Positions 42,702 through 51,041 of a DNA stretch of 64,000 nt are shown piece after piece. Location: NCBI RefSeq assembly GCF_014642855.1, contig NZ_BMJB01000001.1:2790001-2854000 (forward strand), in the 5' to 3' direction. The position numbers and the translations under genes were made by a program. Source of the DNA: Edaphobacter acidisoli. Its GTDB lineage: Bacteria > Acidobacteriota > Terriglobia > Terriglobales > Acidobacteriaceae. Position 1 is the first letter of the stretch. Every line of letters begins with the position of its first letter. A model generated the notes under the pieces. It was not told where the DNA came from, ran no database searches, and saw only the letters and a program-made list of their open reading frames with translations.

Positions 42702-43955
42702 CTACTCATACCGAAGCGCATCAATCGGGTTCAGGTTCGCGGCCTTCCACGCCGGGTAGATTCCGAAGATCAATCCAATGCTGCACGAGCTCAAAAACGC
42801 CACGGCCATCCAGATAGAAGACAACGCAGCCGGGAAGACATAGCTCACGCCGATTGCGATTGCACTGCCTGCCAGAAGACCGATAACCCCGCCGACTGCG
42901 CACAGCGTAATCGCCTCCAGCGTGAACTGCGTCAGGATCGTCTGCCGGGACGCACCAATGGCCTTGCGCACACCAATCTCGCGCGTTCGTTCCGTCACGC
43001 TCACCAGCATGATATTCATCACACCCACACCGCCCACCAGCAGCGCAACGCTCGACAGCGCCACCAGCAGCAAAAACAATCCGCTGGTGATGTTGTTCCA
43101 AAGCCGCGTCAGCGAATCGGTGCCGAAGATGGCGAAGTTGTCAGGCTGCTCGTTGCGGACCTTCCTGCGCCTCCGCAACAGCTCGGTCAGCTCATCCTGC
43201 ACCAGCGAGCGGTTCTTCGCGTTGTCGTATTTGAGCGAGATCCAATAGTCCAACTGCTCCGGGTGGATGTAGTGGAAGGTCGAGATGGGAAAGTAGGCGT
43301 GGTTGTCCTGCGGGTTCTTGCCGCCGCCAAACGCCTGCTTCTGCTTATTGAGTACGCCGACCACGGTGAAGACCATTCCCGCTACCTGGACCTCTTTGCC
43401 GACCGCGCTCTGGCCGGGAAACAGTTGAGCAGCCGTGTCGTAACCCAGCACCGTCACCTTCGCCGCGCGCGCCTGGTCCTCATCGTTGAAAAAGCGGCCT
43501 TCGAGCATGTCCAGCTCATAGACATCCTGCGTGGAAGGCGTATCGCCCTCGAGGATCGTCCCCTGCATCGTCTTCCCATTGCCGCGAATCGCCGTATTGC
43601 CCGCCCGCCCGGGCGCAGTGTTGTCCGTATACTGCAACGCCGGCGACACCGCCACCACATGCGGCAGGTCCCGCATCGCCATCGCATCGTCATAGGTCAG
43701 CTGCTTGCGCGTCAGCATCTCCGTCGTAGGCCGTTGCCCGAACACGGGAAACCGAAATACAAACAGCACATTCGATCCCAGCGACTCCACCAGGTCCGAC
43801 ACGCGGCTATTCAGCCCATTCACCACCGACGAGATCACAATCACCGTCATCACACCAATGACGATGCCCAGGATCGTCAACCCGCTGCGCAGCTTATTCG
43901 CCCGCAGCGTGCCCAGCGCCATCACCACCGTCTCTTTGACATCGCCAATTCGCAT
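42702..43955 (-). CDS. ABC transporter permease, MacB/FtsX-like (417 aa)
   Basis: The N-terminal helix (KLRSGLTILGIVIGVMTVIVISSVVNG) is followed by a large periplasmic MacB-PCD domain and three C-terminal FtsX helices, with GVGVMNIMLVSVTERTREIGVRKAIGA, the typical FtsX/MacB loop. The start chosen is ATG 43955 (MRIGDVKE); an in-frame start at 43988 would add eleven residues. It is the second of two tandem permeases, 39 bases after the first. Such pairs export macrolides, lipids or peptides, but the ATPase and adaptor genes are not adjacent. Confidence 0.9.
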   Translation of the reverse strand: MRIGDVKETVVMALGTLRANKLRSGLTILGIVIGVMTVIVISSVVNGLNSRVSDLVESLGSNVLFVFRFPVFGQRPTTEMLTRKQLTYDDAMAMRDLPHVVAVSPALQYTDNTAPGRAGNTAIRGNGKTMQGTILEGDTPSTQDVYELDMLEGRFFNDEDQARAAKVTVLGYDTAAQLFPGQSAVGKEVQVAGMVFTVVGVLNKQKQAFGGGKNPQDNHAYFPISTFHYIHPEQLDYWISLKYDNAKNRSLVQDELTELLRRRRKVRNEQPDNFAIFGTDSLTRLWNNITSGLFLLLVALSSVALLVGGVGVMNIMLVSVTERTREIGVRKAIGASRQTILTQFTLEAITLCAVGGVIGLLAGSAIAIGVSYVFPAALSSIWMAVAFLSSCSIGLIFGIYPAWKAANLNPIDALRYE

Positions 43956-43994
43956 AAGACCTATGCTTCTTCCCTGTTCCCCATTCACCAGTCC

Positions 43995-45218
43995 CTAGTC
44001 CGCTCGCAAAGCCACGATCGGGTCCAGCAGCGCGGCCTTACGCGCCGGATAAACACCAAAGAAAACACCCGTGCCCGCAGCCATCACCAGCCCCAGCAGC
44101 ACACTCCACAACGCAATCGCCGACGGAAACCCAGCCACAATCGTAATCAGCTCCGCAACCACGATGCCGCCGAAGACTCCAAAAAAACCGCCGACCAATG
44201 CAATCGTTCCGGACTCAATCAGAAACTGAATCAGAATGTCTCTCGGCTTCGCTCCCAGGGCCTTGCGAATGCCAATCTCGCGCGTGCGCTCTGTCACGCT
44301 CACCAGCATGATGTTCATAATCACGATGCCGCCGACGACCAGCGCAATCAGTGCGAGGCCGCCCGCCACTGCGCCAAACGAGTTCGTAATCGTATCGAAG
44401 AAGCCAACCAGCGTGTTGTTCTCATCCAGTTCAAACGAGTCCGGCGCTCCCGGAGCATCATGCCGCCGCGACCGCATCAGCACGCGCACCTCGTCCGCCG
44501 CATCATCCAGCACCGGTCCCGACGACCCCGCCTTCACATAGATCGTCAGCGTCTTCTGCGTGCCATAGTTCTTCTGATAAGAAGTCAGCGGCACACCAAC
44601 CCAGTTGTCCTGGCTCTGCCCAAACGTGCTCCCCTGCTTCTCGCTGATCCCGATGATCGTATAAGGAGTGCCATCCACTCGAATCTCCTGCCCCAGCGGA
44701 TTGATCCCCGGAAACAGATGGTCCTGAATGTCCGTTCCAATAATGCACACCCGCGAAGCGTGCTGCTCGTCCGCCTCCGTAAACCCGCGTCCCTGTTCGA
44801 TGTTCAGATTCTGCAGCGAAGGCATCTGCCACGTATAGCCGCGAATCTGTGTGTCCGTCACCGACTGCGTCCCCCGCACAATCAGCCCCACCGTCGACTG
44901 CATCGCGCCCATCGCCACACAGCGCTTGCAGTTCTCCTGCACATAAAGGTAGTCGTCGAACAGAACGTCCTTGCGCTTCTGAAAGCGCGTATATTCCTCG
45001 GAGCTTGTGATGATCTGCGGCATCTTCGAGACCGTGAAGACGTCAGCGCCATACCGCGAGAACTTCGTCGTGACATACGTCCTCGCGCCATTGACCAGCG
45101 TGACCACCGCAATGACGCTCGTCACGGCGATCACCACGCCGAGCAGCGTCAGGATGGAGCGGAGCTTGTTGGCCCACAGCGACTGCAGAGCAATCTTGAC
45201 GGCTTCCTTGAATTCCAT
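43995..45218 (-). CDS. ABC transporter permease, MacB/FtsX-like (407 aa)
   Basis: Same layout as the neighbouring permease: N-terminal helix (LRSILTLLGVVIAVTSVIAVVTLVNG), MacB-type periplasmic domain (TRFQKRKDVLFDDYLYVQENCKRCVAMG with two cysteines), and three FtsX helices with GGIVIMNIMLVSVTERTREIGIRKALGAK. It is clearly a paralogue of the downstream gene, and the pair probably forms a heterodimeric channel. No ATP-binding subunit lies in the window. Confidence 0.9.
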   Translation of the reverse strand: MEFKEAVKIALQSLWANKLRSILTLLGVVIAVTSVIAVVTLVNGARTYVTTKFSRYGADVFTVSKMPQIITSSEEYTRFQKRKDVLFDDYLYVQENCKRCVAMGAMQSTVGLIVRGTQSVTDTQIRGYTWQMPSLQNLNIEQGRGFTEADEQHASRVCIIGTDIQDHLFPGINPLGQEIRVDGTPYTIIGISEKQGSTFGQSQDNWVGVPLTSYQKNYGTQKTLTIYVKAGSSGPVLDDAADEVRVLMRSRRHDAPGAPDSFELDENNTLVGFFDTITNSFGAVAGGLALIALVVGGIVIMNIMLVSVTERTREIGIRKALGAKPRDILIQFLIESGTIALVGGFFGVFGGIVVAELITIVAGFPSAIALWSVLLGLVMAAGTGVFFGVYPARKAALLDPIVALRAD

Positions 45219-45277
45219 CGCGTTCCTGTTTACCGGAGAGGCTAGAGTACCAGTCCGCCGCGCCCAAGGCGAGGCTT

Positions 45278-45305
45278 AGTGCGCATAGGCAAGTGCGCAT
45301 AGACA
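45278..45305 (+). repeat. 14-bp tandem repeat upstream of the RNase P RNA
   Basis: AGTGCGCATAGGCA (45278-45291) is followed directly by AGTGCGCATAGACA (45292-45305), 13 of 14 identical, then a partial AGTACG. It lies about 47-74 bases upstream of the predicted rnpB 5' end, i.e. at a place typical for activator or UP-type elements. A -10-like TACACT is at 45340-45345. Confidence 0.45.
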
Positions 45306-45351
45306 AGTACGTGAGGATGCGCGGTTTGGTTCGCCGCGATACACTTGGAAA

Positions 45352-45774
45352 GCAGACGGCTGGACGATCGCTGCTGCCCGGCAACGGGCAGGGGAGGAAA
45401 GTCCGAACTCCGCAGGGCAGTGTGCCGGATAACGTCCGGGACGGCCGCTTCAAGGCGGCTGGACGGCCAGTGCAACAGAAAGGATACCGCCTAAGCTGTT
45501 CATTCAGCTTGGGTAAGGGTGAAATGGTGCGGTAAGAGCGCACCGCGCGTCCAGTAATGGCCGCGGCATGGTAAACCCCACACGGAGCAAGACCAAATAG
45601 GCAGGGACTCTACCGCTGCTCTCCAGGCGGCAGACCGCGTACCGGCCCGGTGCGCCAAGGCGGAGAGGCTCGAAAGAGCGCCAAAACCTGCGGGTAGGTT
45701 GCTGGAACTGCCCAGTAATGAGCAGTCTAGAGGAATGATCGTCTAAAACAGAATTCGGCTTACGGGCCGTCTGC
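45352..45774 (+). ncRNA. rnpB: RNase P RNA, class A
   Basis: The catalytic RNA that matures tRNA 5' ends. The conserved P4 region is present (GAGGAAAGTCCGAACTCC near 45413), with the J-type ACAGAA block near 45476 and the 3' ACAGAATTCGGCTTACGGGCC (positions about 45748-45768). The outer P1 helix pairs GCAGACGG (45352-45359) with CCGTCTGC (45767-45774). About 423 nt is a usual length. A strong terminator follows. Ends are set by P1 pairing and are accurate to a few bases. Confidence 0.96.
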
Positions 45775-45783
45775 AAACTCCAG

Positions 45784-45816
45784 GCCCCGGAACTGCTATG
45801 CAGCTCCGGGGCTTTT
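45784..45816 (+). terminator. Intrinsic terminator of rnpB
   Basis: GCCCCGGA (45784-45791) pairs with TCCGGGGC (45805-45812), with an inner CTGC-TAT-GCAG (45793-45803), then TTTT. The stem-loop follows the RNase P RNA by 9 bases. Confidence 0.9.
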
Positions 45817-45820
45817 ATCT

Positions 45821-46417
45821 TCAGCGGATTACAGCCATTGCAGCGCGGAAAATTGCTTCGAAGTCGCTGATAATATCCGGGTTGCGGGCAATCGCTGTTT
45901 CAATGGCCTGTTGCGCCACCGGCCGCGCATAGCCAAGGTTGACCAGCGCCGAGAGCGCATCGTCCCCGGCAGGAGTGCGGCCCGCGGCCGCAGTCGCAGG
46001 CAGCGTAACAGCCAGATCGTCGAGCTTGTCCTTGAGCTCCAGAACAACGCGCTCAGCCGTCTTCTTCCCAATCCCCGGAATCTTCGTGAGCGTACCGTGG
46101 TCGCCCGAACGGATAGCCCCGACCAGGCGGTCCGAGCTGATGCCGCTCAACACCGTAATCGCCAGCTTTGGCCCTATGCCTGAAATCGTCAGCAGCTTCT
46201 CGAAGAGCCGCTTCTCGTCCCGCTCGGCGAAACCAAACAGCGCAAACTGATCTTCGCGGACATGCGTGTGAATATGAAGCGAAGCCTCAGCGCCCTCCGC
46301 AGGCAGCGCCGAAAAGGTCGCCACGCTGATATTCACGTCATAGCCAACTCCGCCACATTCGACGATGGCCTGATTGGGTGTCTTCGAGAAGAGGCGTCCG
46401 CGCAGATGGGCAATCAT
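45821..46417 (-). CDS. ruvA: Holliday junction branch migration protein RuvA (198 aa)
   Basis: Binds four-way DNA junctions and loads RuvB. The N-terminal OB domain (MIAHLRGRLFSK and GGVGYDVNIS) is followed by two helix-hairpin-helix motifs (LLTISGIGPKLAITVL and LTKIPGIGKKTAERVVLEL) and a C-terminal UBA-like domain (DALSALVNLGYARPVAQQAI) that contacts RuvB. Length is normal at 198 aa. RuvB and RuvC are not in the window. It converges on rnpB with its stop five bases after the rnpB terminator. Confidence 0.97.
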   Translation of the reverse strand: MIAHLRGRLFSKTPNQAIVECGGVGYDVNISVATFSALPAEGAEASLHIHTHVREDQFALFGFAERDEKRLFEKLLTISGIGPKLAITVLSGISSDRLVGAIRSGDHGTLTKIPGIGKKTAERVVLELKDKLDDLAVTLPATAAAGRTPAGDDALSALVNLGYARPVAQQAIETAIARNPDIISDFEAIFRAAMAVIR

Positions 46418-46505
46418 GCTTCTCGTGATTGTAGCGTGTGGACTGATTCATCAGGTCACGAGAGCTTGTGCAAATTGCTCCACGTGGAGCATGCATGCTC
46501 AGGCC

Positions 46506-46537
46506 AAAAAAGCGGCCCCGGAGGTTATCCGGAGCCG
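46506..46537 (-). terminator. Intrinsic terminator of the TonB-receptor gene
   Basis: On the reverse strand CGGCTCCGG (46537-46529) pairs with CCGGGGCCG (46521-46513), loop of 7, then TTTTTT (46511-46506). It lies just past the stop of the TonB-dependent receptor at 46566. Confidence 0.85.
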
Positions 46538-46565
46538 AAGATTTTGTTGCGTCGGAAGAATTGGC

Positions 46566-49229
46566 TTAGCGCTTAGGCGAGAACCCGAAGGTAATGCTCA
46601 GAATGATGCTGCGGCCAGGCAGCAGGTTCGGGTTATCGGCAAGATTGAACCCTCCGGTATAGCCCGGCGAAGAAGCAGTCGTGCCTGCAAAGGGATCGGT
46701 ATAGGTAAGGCCGCCCGATGAGAACGTCGCTGCGGTCAGCGGGCCGCCCAGGCTGTCGCCAGTCTCATTGTGCGAGTTGAGCAGGTTGTTGACGCTCAGA
46801 CGAATCTTGGTCTGATCGAAGCGCGTGTTGTTATGCAGTGTGTAGTTCAGGAAGAGATTGGCCACACTGAAAGAGGGAGTCTGCTGCTGGTTGTGGTAGG
46901 CGCCGTTGTCCTGCCACTGCGAGCCAACACGCTTGTTGAAGAAGCCGAGGTCCCAGCCGCGCTGCTGGTAGGTCAGGCCTTCGGCCTCGGTGTCGGTCGG
47001 CGTTCCGGCAACCCAGAGGCCTGATGGCGTCTTCACTGTGACCGTCGGAGACGAAGAGGTGCAGCCCGCAGTCTTCGCGACACAGGAAGCAGTGAGCGTG
47101 CCGACATAGGTGGCCTGCCCGCGCGTCGCGTTCAGGTACATGCTCAGGCCGTGTGTAAGCGAGATATTGGACTCGCCCTCGACACCAAGCGTGGTTGAGC
47201 TGGGCGAGATGTACTGGATCGACTCACCATAGAGCGGCGAGTTGGGGTCGTTATCGGTAGACGACGAGTACGTATTCTGGAAGCGCGTGCGATAGAAGTC
47301 GGCGTCGAAGGTCACACGATTCAGCTTGACGACGGTACCGGTCTGAACAGTAGTTGAGGTCTGTGGCTTCGGCGGCGTGCCAACCAATGCGCCGGCAACG
47401 TCATAGACGCTGCTGGGCGGAACCACACTGCCGGTGGCGAGCTGTCCATAGACAGACCAGTTCGAACGCAGGCGGTAGCTGGCATCGATTGCAGGCAGCC
47501 ACGAGTGATAATCGACCGAGTTACTGGTGGAAGTGAACGGCTGGCCCGTGATCGGGTTTTTACTGCCGATCTTGCCACCGTTGTCGGCATACTGCGTCAG
47601 GTCCATCGTGTAGTAGGCGAACTTGATGCCGGGTGTAATAGTCAGCTTGCTGGTGGCCATGAACTGGAACTCAGCATAGGGCTGGTAGGAGTTGGTCCAG
47701 AACTTCTCGCTGAAGTTCGGCAGCACGTCGTCCTTGAGCGTGAAGGGATTCGATGGAAACTGGTGCCGGTTGGTCGCGGCCCACTCATACCAGATGCCTG
47801 TACGAAAGACCCCAAACTTTGAAACCTGGCTGAGGGCGCTGGTCTCGCCGTACTTGCGGTAGCTGTTGTACTTGTCCACTGCGCAAGGGCTGATGCCTTT
47901 CACAGGTGTGCCGCAGACGGTGGGGTTGATCGGCGCCCCACCCTTTGGCTGCTTCGCATAGAACTCGGAGTTGTCGTAGTTGTACGTGTAGGGTTTCACG
48001 TCGAGCGTCCAGCCGTGCCCGAGGTTGGAGTCGATGCCTACATACTCGAAGTCTGTGGGAACGTGGTAGTGGTTGTACGGATAGTAGTTCGCCTGGGTCG
48101 GATCGGTGTTTTGCAGAAGGTAGTTGTCACCTTCAGACAGCAACTGGGCACGCGTCGAAGAGAGGTTCGGTGAATTGGCATCGAGCCAGATGACACCGCT
48201 GAAGCCCGTCAGCGTCGTGTTGCTGGAGAGCTTGTAGGTGTACTTGAGCGAGCCTGCGTTGCGCGTCTGATAGTTGAAGGTCTGATAGCCATCCGAGGAC
48301 ATGTGATGGACATCGACGAACAGGTTCGAGCGCTTGGCTGCGCCTCCGAAGTTGCCTGAGTTGTAGCTGCCGTCGAAGAGAACCGTATTGAAGGAGCCGT
48401 ACGAGAAGCCGCCGCGCATGTTCTGCTCGGCCAGCATGGGTTCGGAGTAAAGATGGATGGAGCCGCCAAAGGGCGTGGGCCCAATGGTGGACGCCGTGCC
48501 AGGGCTACGATCGAAGTCAACGCTGCCAATCCACTGCGACGGGAAGAACGCCCAGGAGTGGTGTGTGGGCGTGTTCGTGTCGTAGAAGGGAATCCCATCG
48601 AAGTCGATATCGTAGAGGCCGTCGGAGAAGCCGCGAAAGGTGGTGCTGCTCTGTCCCAGACCGACACCATTCGAGTTGGTCGTGACGGCGCCCGGAACCA
48701 TAGCGACCAGCTCACCATAATCTGCCGTCGGAGGCGCAAAGTTGCGGATGAAGGCGGGCGTAATCTCGGAGCGTGCCGAGCGCTCATCGAGAGGAGCATC
48801 GAGCGGCGCAAGTTGCGCGGCGACGGAGTTGTAGTCGTCGGCCTGCACGGTGACCTGCTGCGAGACGCTGCCGACGCTTAGGGATAGCGAGATGTCCTGG
48901 GTCTGGCTCGCGGTAAGCTGCACCGTGCGCGTTACGACAGCAAAGCCGGAAGAGGTGGCCTCAACGGTGTAGCTGCCAGCCGGCAAATTGGCCAATGAAA
49001 AGTGCCCGTGTGCATCTGTAACGGTATGTCGTGTGAGCCGTGTGACTTCGCTATATGTCGTGACAGTAGCGCCGGGAAGCGCACCGCCCTTCGGATCGAG
49101 CACCGTGCCGGTAAGGGTCGCCGTTGCCTGCGCGCTGGCCGGTGGTGGATCGGCGATAGGCGCTCCGAAGGCAGGGATGAGCATAAGAGGAATGGCAAAA
49201 GCAATCGAACAAATTCGAGACAAAGGCAT
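46566..49229 (-). CDS. TonB-dependent receptor with carboxypeptidase-regulatory-like N-domain (887 aa)
   Basis: Outer-membrane gated porin. After a signal peptide (MPLSRICSIAFAIPLMLIPAFGAPIA) comes a CarboxypepD_reg-like beta-sandwich (TATLTGTVLDPKGGALPGATVTTYS, then GHFSLANLPAGSYTVEATSSGF), then the plug (YGELVAMVPGAVTTNSNGVGLGQSSTTFRGF) and a beta-barrel ending in a terminal Phe-rich strand (SIILSITFGFSPKR). The start ATG 49229 follows AGGAG; a longer upstream frame is rejected. Such receptors in Acidobacteria and Bacteroidetes import carbohydrates or siderophores. The divergent neighbour is a GH5 cellulase, so oligosaccharide import is possible but inferred. Confidence 0.9.
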   Translation of the reverse strand: MPLSRICSIAFAIPLMLIPAFGAPIADPPPASAQATATLTGTVLDPKGGALPGATVTTYSEVTRLTRHTVTDAHGHFSLANLPAGSYTVEATSSGFAVVTRTVQLTASQTQDISLSLSVGSVSQQVTVQADDYNSVAAQLAPLDAPLDERSARSEITPAFIRNFAPPTADYGELVAMVPGAVTTNSNGVGLGQSSTTFRGFSDGLYDIDFDGIPFYDTNTPTHHSWAFFPSQWIGSVDFDRSPGTASTIGPTPFGGSIHLYSEPMLAEQNMRGGFSYGSFNTVLFDGSYNSGNFGGAAKRSNLFVDVHHMSSDGYQTFNYQTRNAGSLKYTYKLSSNTTLTGFSGVIWLDANSPNLSSTRAQLLSEGDNYLLQNTDPTQANYYPYNHYHVPTDFEYVGIDSNLGHGWTLDVKPYTYNYDNSEFYAKQPKGGAPINPTVCGTPVKGISPCAVDKYNSYRKYGETSALSQVSKFGVFRTGIWYEWAATNRHQFPSNPFTLKDDVLPNFSEKFWTNSYQPYAEFQFMATSKLTITPGIKFAYYTMDLTQYADNGGKIGSKNPITGQPFTSTSNSVDYHSWLPAIDASYRLRSNWSVYGQLATGSVVPPSSVYDVAGALVGTPPKPQTSTTVQTGTVVKLNRVTFDADFYRTRFQNTYSSSTDNDPNSPLYGESIQYISPSSTTLGVEGESNISLTHGLSMYLNATRGQATYVGTLTASCVAKTAGCTSSSPTVTVKTPSGLWVAGTPTDTEAEGLTYQQRGWDLGFFNKRVGSQWQDNGAYHNQQQTPSFSVANLFLNYTLHNNTRFDQTKIRLSVNNLLNSHNETGDSLGGPLTAATFSSGGLTYTDPFAGTTASSPGYTGGFNLADNPNLLPGRSIILSITFGFSPKR

Positions 49230-49611
49230 GGCTTCTCCTAAACAAGTGCCCGGCGACGAGCATTCAGAAAATTTTTGTGAGGACTTGAGAAGACTTTGGC
49301 GGACGAACGTGACGGAGAGGTGAACAGGAGATTGCTGCGTCGTTACTTTTTTAGGAAGAACATGTTTCAAATGCCATGTTTATGAACAGGTAAATCAAGT
49401 AACAGGGCTTGGCTCGCAACAACGTGCATCTTGCACGCGTGATTTGCGCGAATCGGTGGGGGAAATCTGCGTCTTTCGTGGGATTACTATGCAATTTTTT
49501 GCATCTTCGCGGCTAAATCCTGCTACGTTATAGGCCGATTACCTTTGTGTCGGGTACTTTCCCGGCACCTGTCTGACGCCCTGGTCTTTGGTTGAGTTGA
49601 GAGGTCCCGCA
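49230..49611. promoter_or_regulatory. Divergent control region with three inverted repeats
   Basis: 382 bases between the TonB-receptor start and the GH5 start. Three palindromes are visible: AACATG-N10-CATGTT (49359-49364/49375-49380), CGTGCA-TCT-TGCACG (49423-49437), and ATGCAA-TTTT-TTGCAT (49489-49504). Such sites fit dimeric regulators (LacI, AraC or CRP-like), but the binder is unknown. No gene is seen; the forward leader ends with GAGAGG before ATG 49612. Confidence 0.45.
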
Positions 49612-50907
49612 ATGAGTTTTCTTGAATCGGTCTTTCGTGCGATGTGCCAGATCGTTGTTGCGCTGCTGCTTTGCGCGCACACGGCATGGGCCGCAAGACA
49701 CAGAGACGCTAGCGCCGATGCGGATACGCGTGTTGCGAAATCAGCAATGCGCGCTCCGGATATGGGGTATTGGCACACGGACGAGGCCCAGATTCTGGAC
49801 TCGTGGAATAGGCCTGTGCGCATTGAAGGTATCAACTGGTATGGATTCGAGACCCGGCGCGAGGTTCCGGGCGGACTCGCGGTGCAGGATTATCACGCCA
49901 TTCTCGATACGGTGAAGCGTGAAGGCTACAACACTGTCCGGCTGCCTTTTTCCAACCAGATGATTGAAGACCCGATTGTGCCTGCTGTGCCGGAGGACAT
50001 TGCATTCGGCAGCCCGAATGGCGCGATCAACCAGGACCTGCGCGGGCTGAACTCGCTCCAGATTATGGACAGGATTGTGGCGTATGCAGGACAGATTGGC
50101 CTGAAGGTGATTCTGGATGACCATCGCTCTGAAGCAGGAGACAGCGCTGAGCCAAGTGGGCTTTGGTATACCGCGCGATATCCCGAGTCTTCGTGGATCG
50201 CCGACTGGGTTGCTTTGGCAACACGGTACAAAGACAACTCGGCCGTCATCGGCATGGACCTGCGCAATGAGCCGCATAATGCCCAGATCAACGGCGCCTG
50301 CTGGGACTGCGGTGGCGCGCGCGACTGGCACCTTGCGGCAGAGCGAGCTGGAGACGCGATTCTGAAGATTAATCCTCGACTGCTGATCTTTGTCGAAGGT
50401 ACGGACTCCTACCGTGGCGACTCGACGTGGTGGGGCGGCAATCTTGAAGGCGTCAAAGCTTCGCCGGTGTCGCTGACGGTTGCGCACCAGCTGGTGTATT
50501 CGCCACACGTCTACGGCCCGAAGGTTTATCAGCAGCCCTGGTTCAATGGAAAGACGACTTCGCGGAGCCTTGAAGATGTCTGGCACAGGCAGTGGGCCTA
50601 CATCAGTGAGTGGGGCATTGCTCCGGTTTGGATTGGAGAGTTCGGCACAACGAACGACGCTGGAGATATTGAAAACAGCAATCCAGGCAGCGAAGGCCAA
50701 TGGTTCGACAGCCTGGTTGTATACCTGAGCCGGAACCAGGAAGTGGGCTGGACGGTCTGGGCGCTCAACGGCGAGGACGCCGACGGCCTGCTCGACGCAA
50801 GCTACAGCTTTCCCGTAAATGGGCGGAAACAACAGATGATGTCGAGCATCATGTCTCCCGTACCGGGTGAATCTCAGGAGGTTGCCGGAATGGAGCCATT
50901 GCGCTGA
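49612..50907 (+). CDS. GH5 endoglucanase/cellulase, secreted (431 aa)
   Basis: A (beta/alpha)8-barrel glycosidase with both catalytic glutamates: Glu220 in DLRNEPH (acid/base) and Glu343 in WIGEFGT (nucleophile). Supporting motifs are GINWYGFETRREVPGG, NTVRLPFSNQMIE, VILDDHR and VYSPHVYGP. The signal peptide is near the N-terminus (VVALLLCAHTAWA). ATG 49612 follows GAGAGG. GH5 members cut beta-1,4-glucans. The stem-loop at 50934-50963 ends the transcript. Confidence 0.93.
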   Translation: MSFLESVFRAMCQIVVALLLCAHTAWAARHRDASADADTRVAKSAMRAPDMGYWHTDEAQILDSWNRPVRIEGINWYGFETRREVPGGLAVQDYHAILDTVKREGYNTVRLPFSNQMIEDPIVPAVPEDIAFGSPNGAINQDLRGLNSLQIMDRIVAYAGQIGLKVILDDHRSEAGDSAEPSGLWYTARYPESSWIADWVALATRYKDNSAVIGMDLRNEPHNAQINGACWDCGGARDWHLAAERAGDAILKINPRLLIFVEGTDSYRGDSTWWGGNLEGVKASPVSLTVAHQLVYSPHVYGPKVYQQPWFNGKTTSRSLEDVWHRQWAYISEWGIAPVWIGEFGTTNDAGDIENSNPGSEGQWFDSLVVYLSRNQEVGWTVWALNGEDADGLLDASYSFPVNGRKQQMMSSIMSPVPGESQEVAGMEPLR

Positions 50908-50933
50908 GTTGTAAGCTGCTCCCTGTTCTGGGA

Positions 50934-50963
50934 CAAAGGCCCTGGCATATGCCGGGGCCTTTG
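50934..50963 (+). terminator. Intrinsic terminator of the GH5 gene
   Basis: CAAAGGCCC (50934-50942) pairs with GGGCCTTTG (50955-50963) around an inner palindrome GGCATATGCC, then TTATT. It stands 27 bases after the GH5 stop. Confidence 0.85.
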
Positions 50964-51041
50964 TTATTGCCTTGTTGCTGCATCCGCGTAGCCTCACCGG
51001 CACTCCAATTATGAGACCATTTTGAGCAGGGGAACTCGCAT

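Noticed and set aside
43263..45245. 660-codon forward frame rich in His and Arg
   Set aside because: Antisense to the two MacB-type permeases, whose FtsX loops are unmistakable.
49371..49611. Riboswitch (cobalamin or c-di-GMP) before the TonB receptor or cellulase
   Set aside because: No B12-box or GEMM-like conserved core can be seen; only short palindromes.
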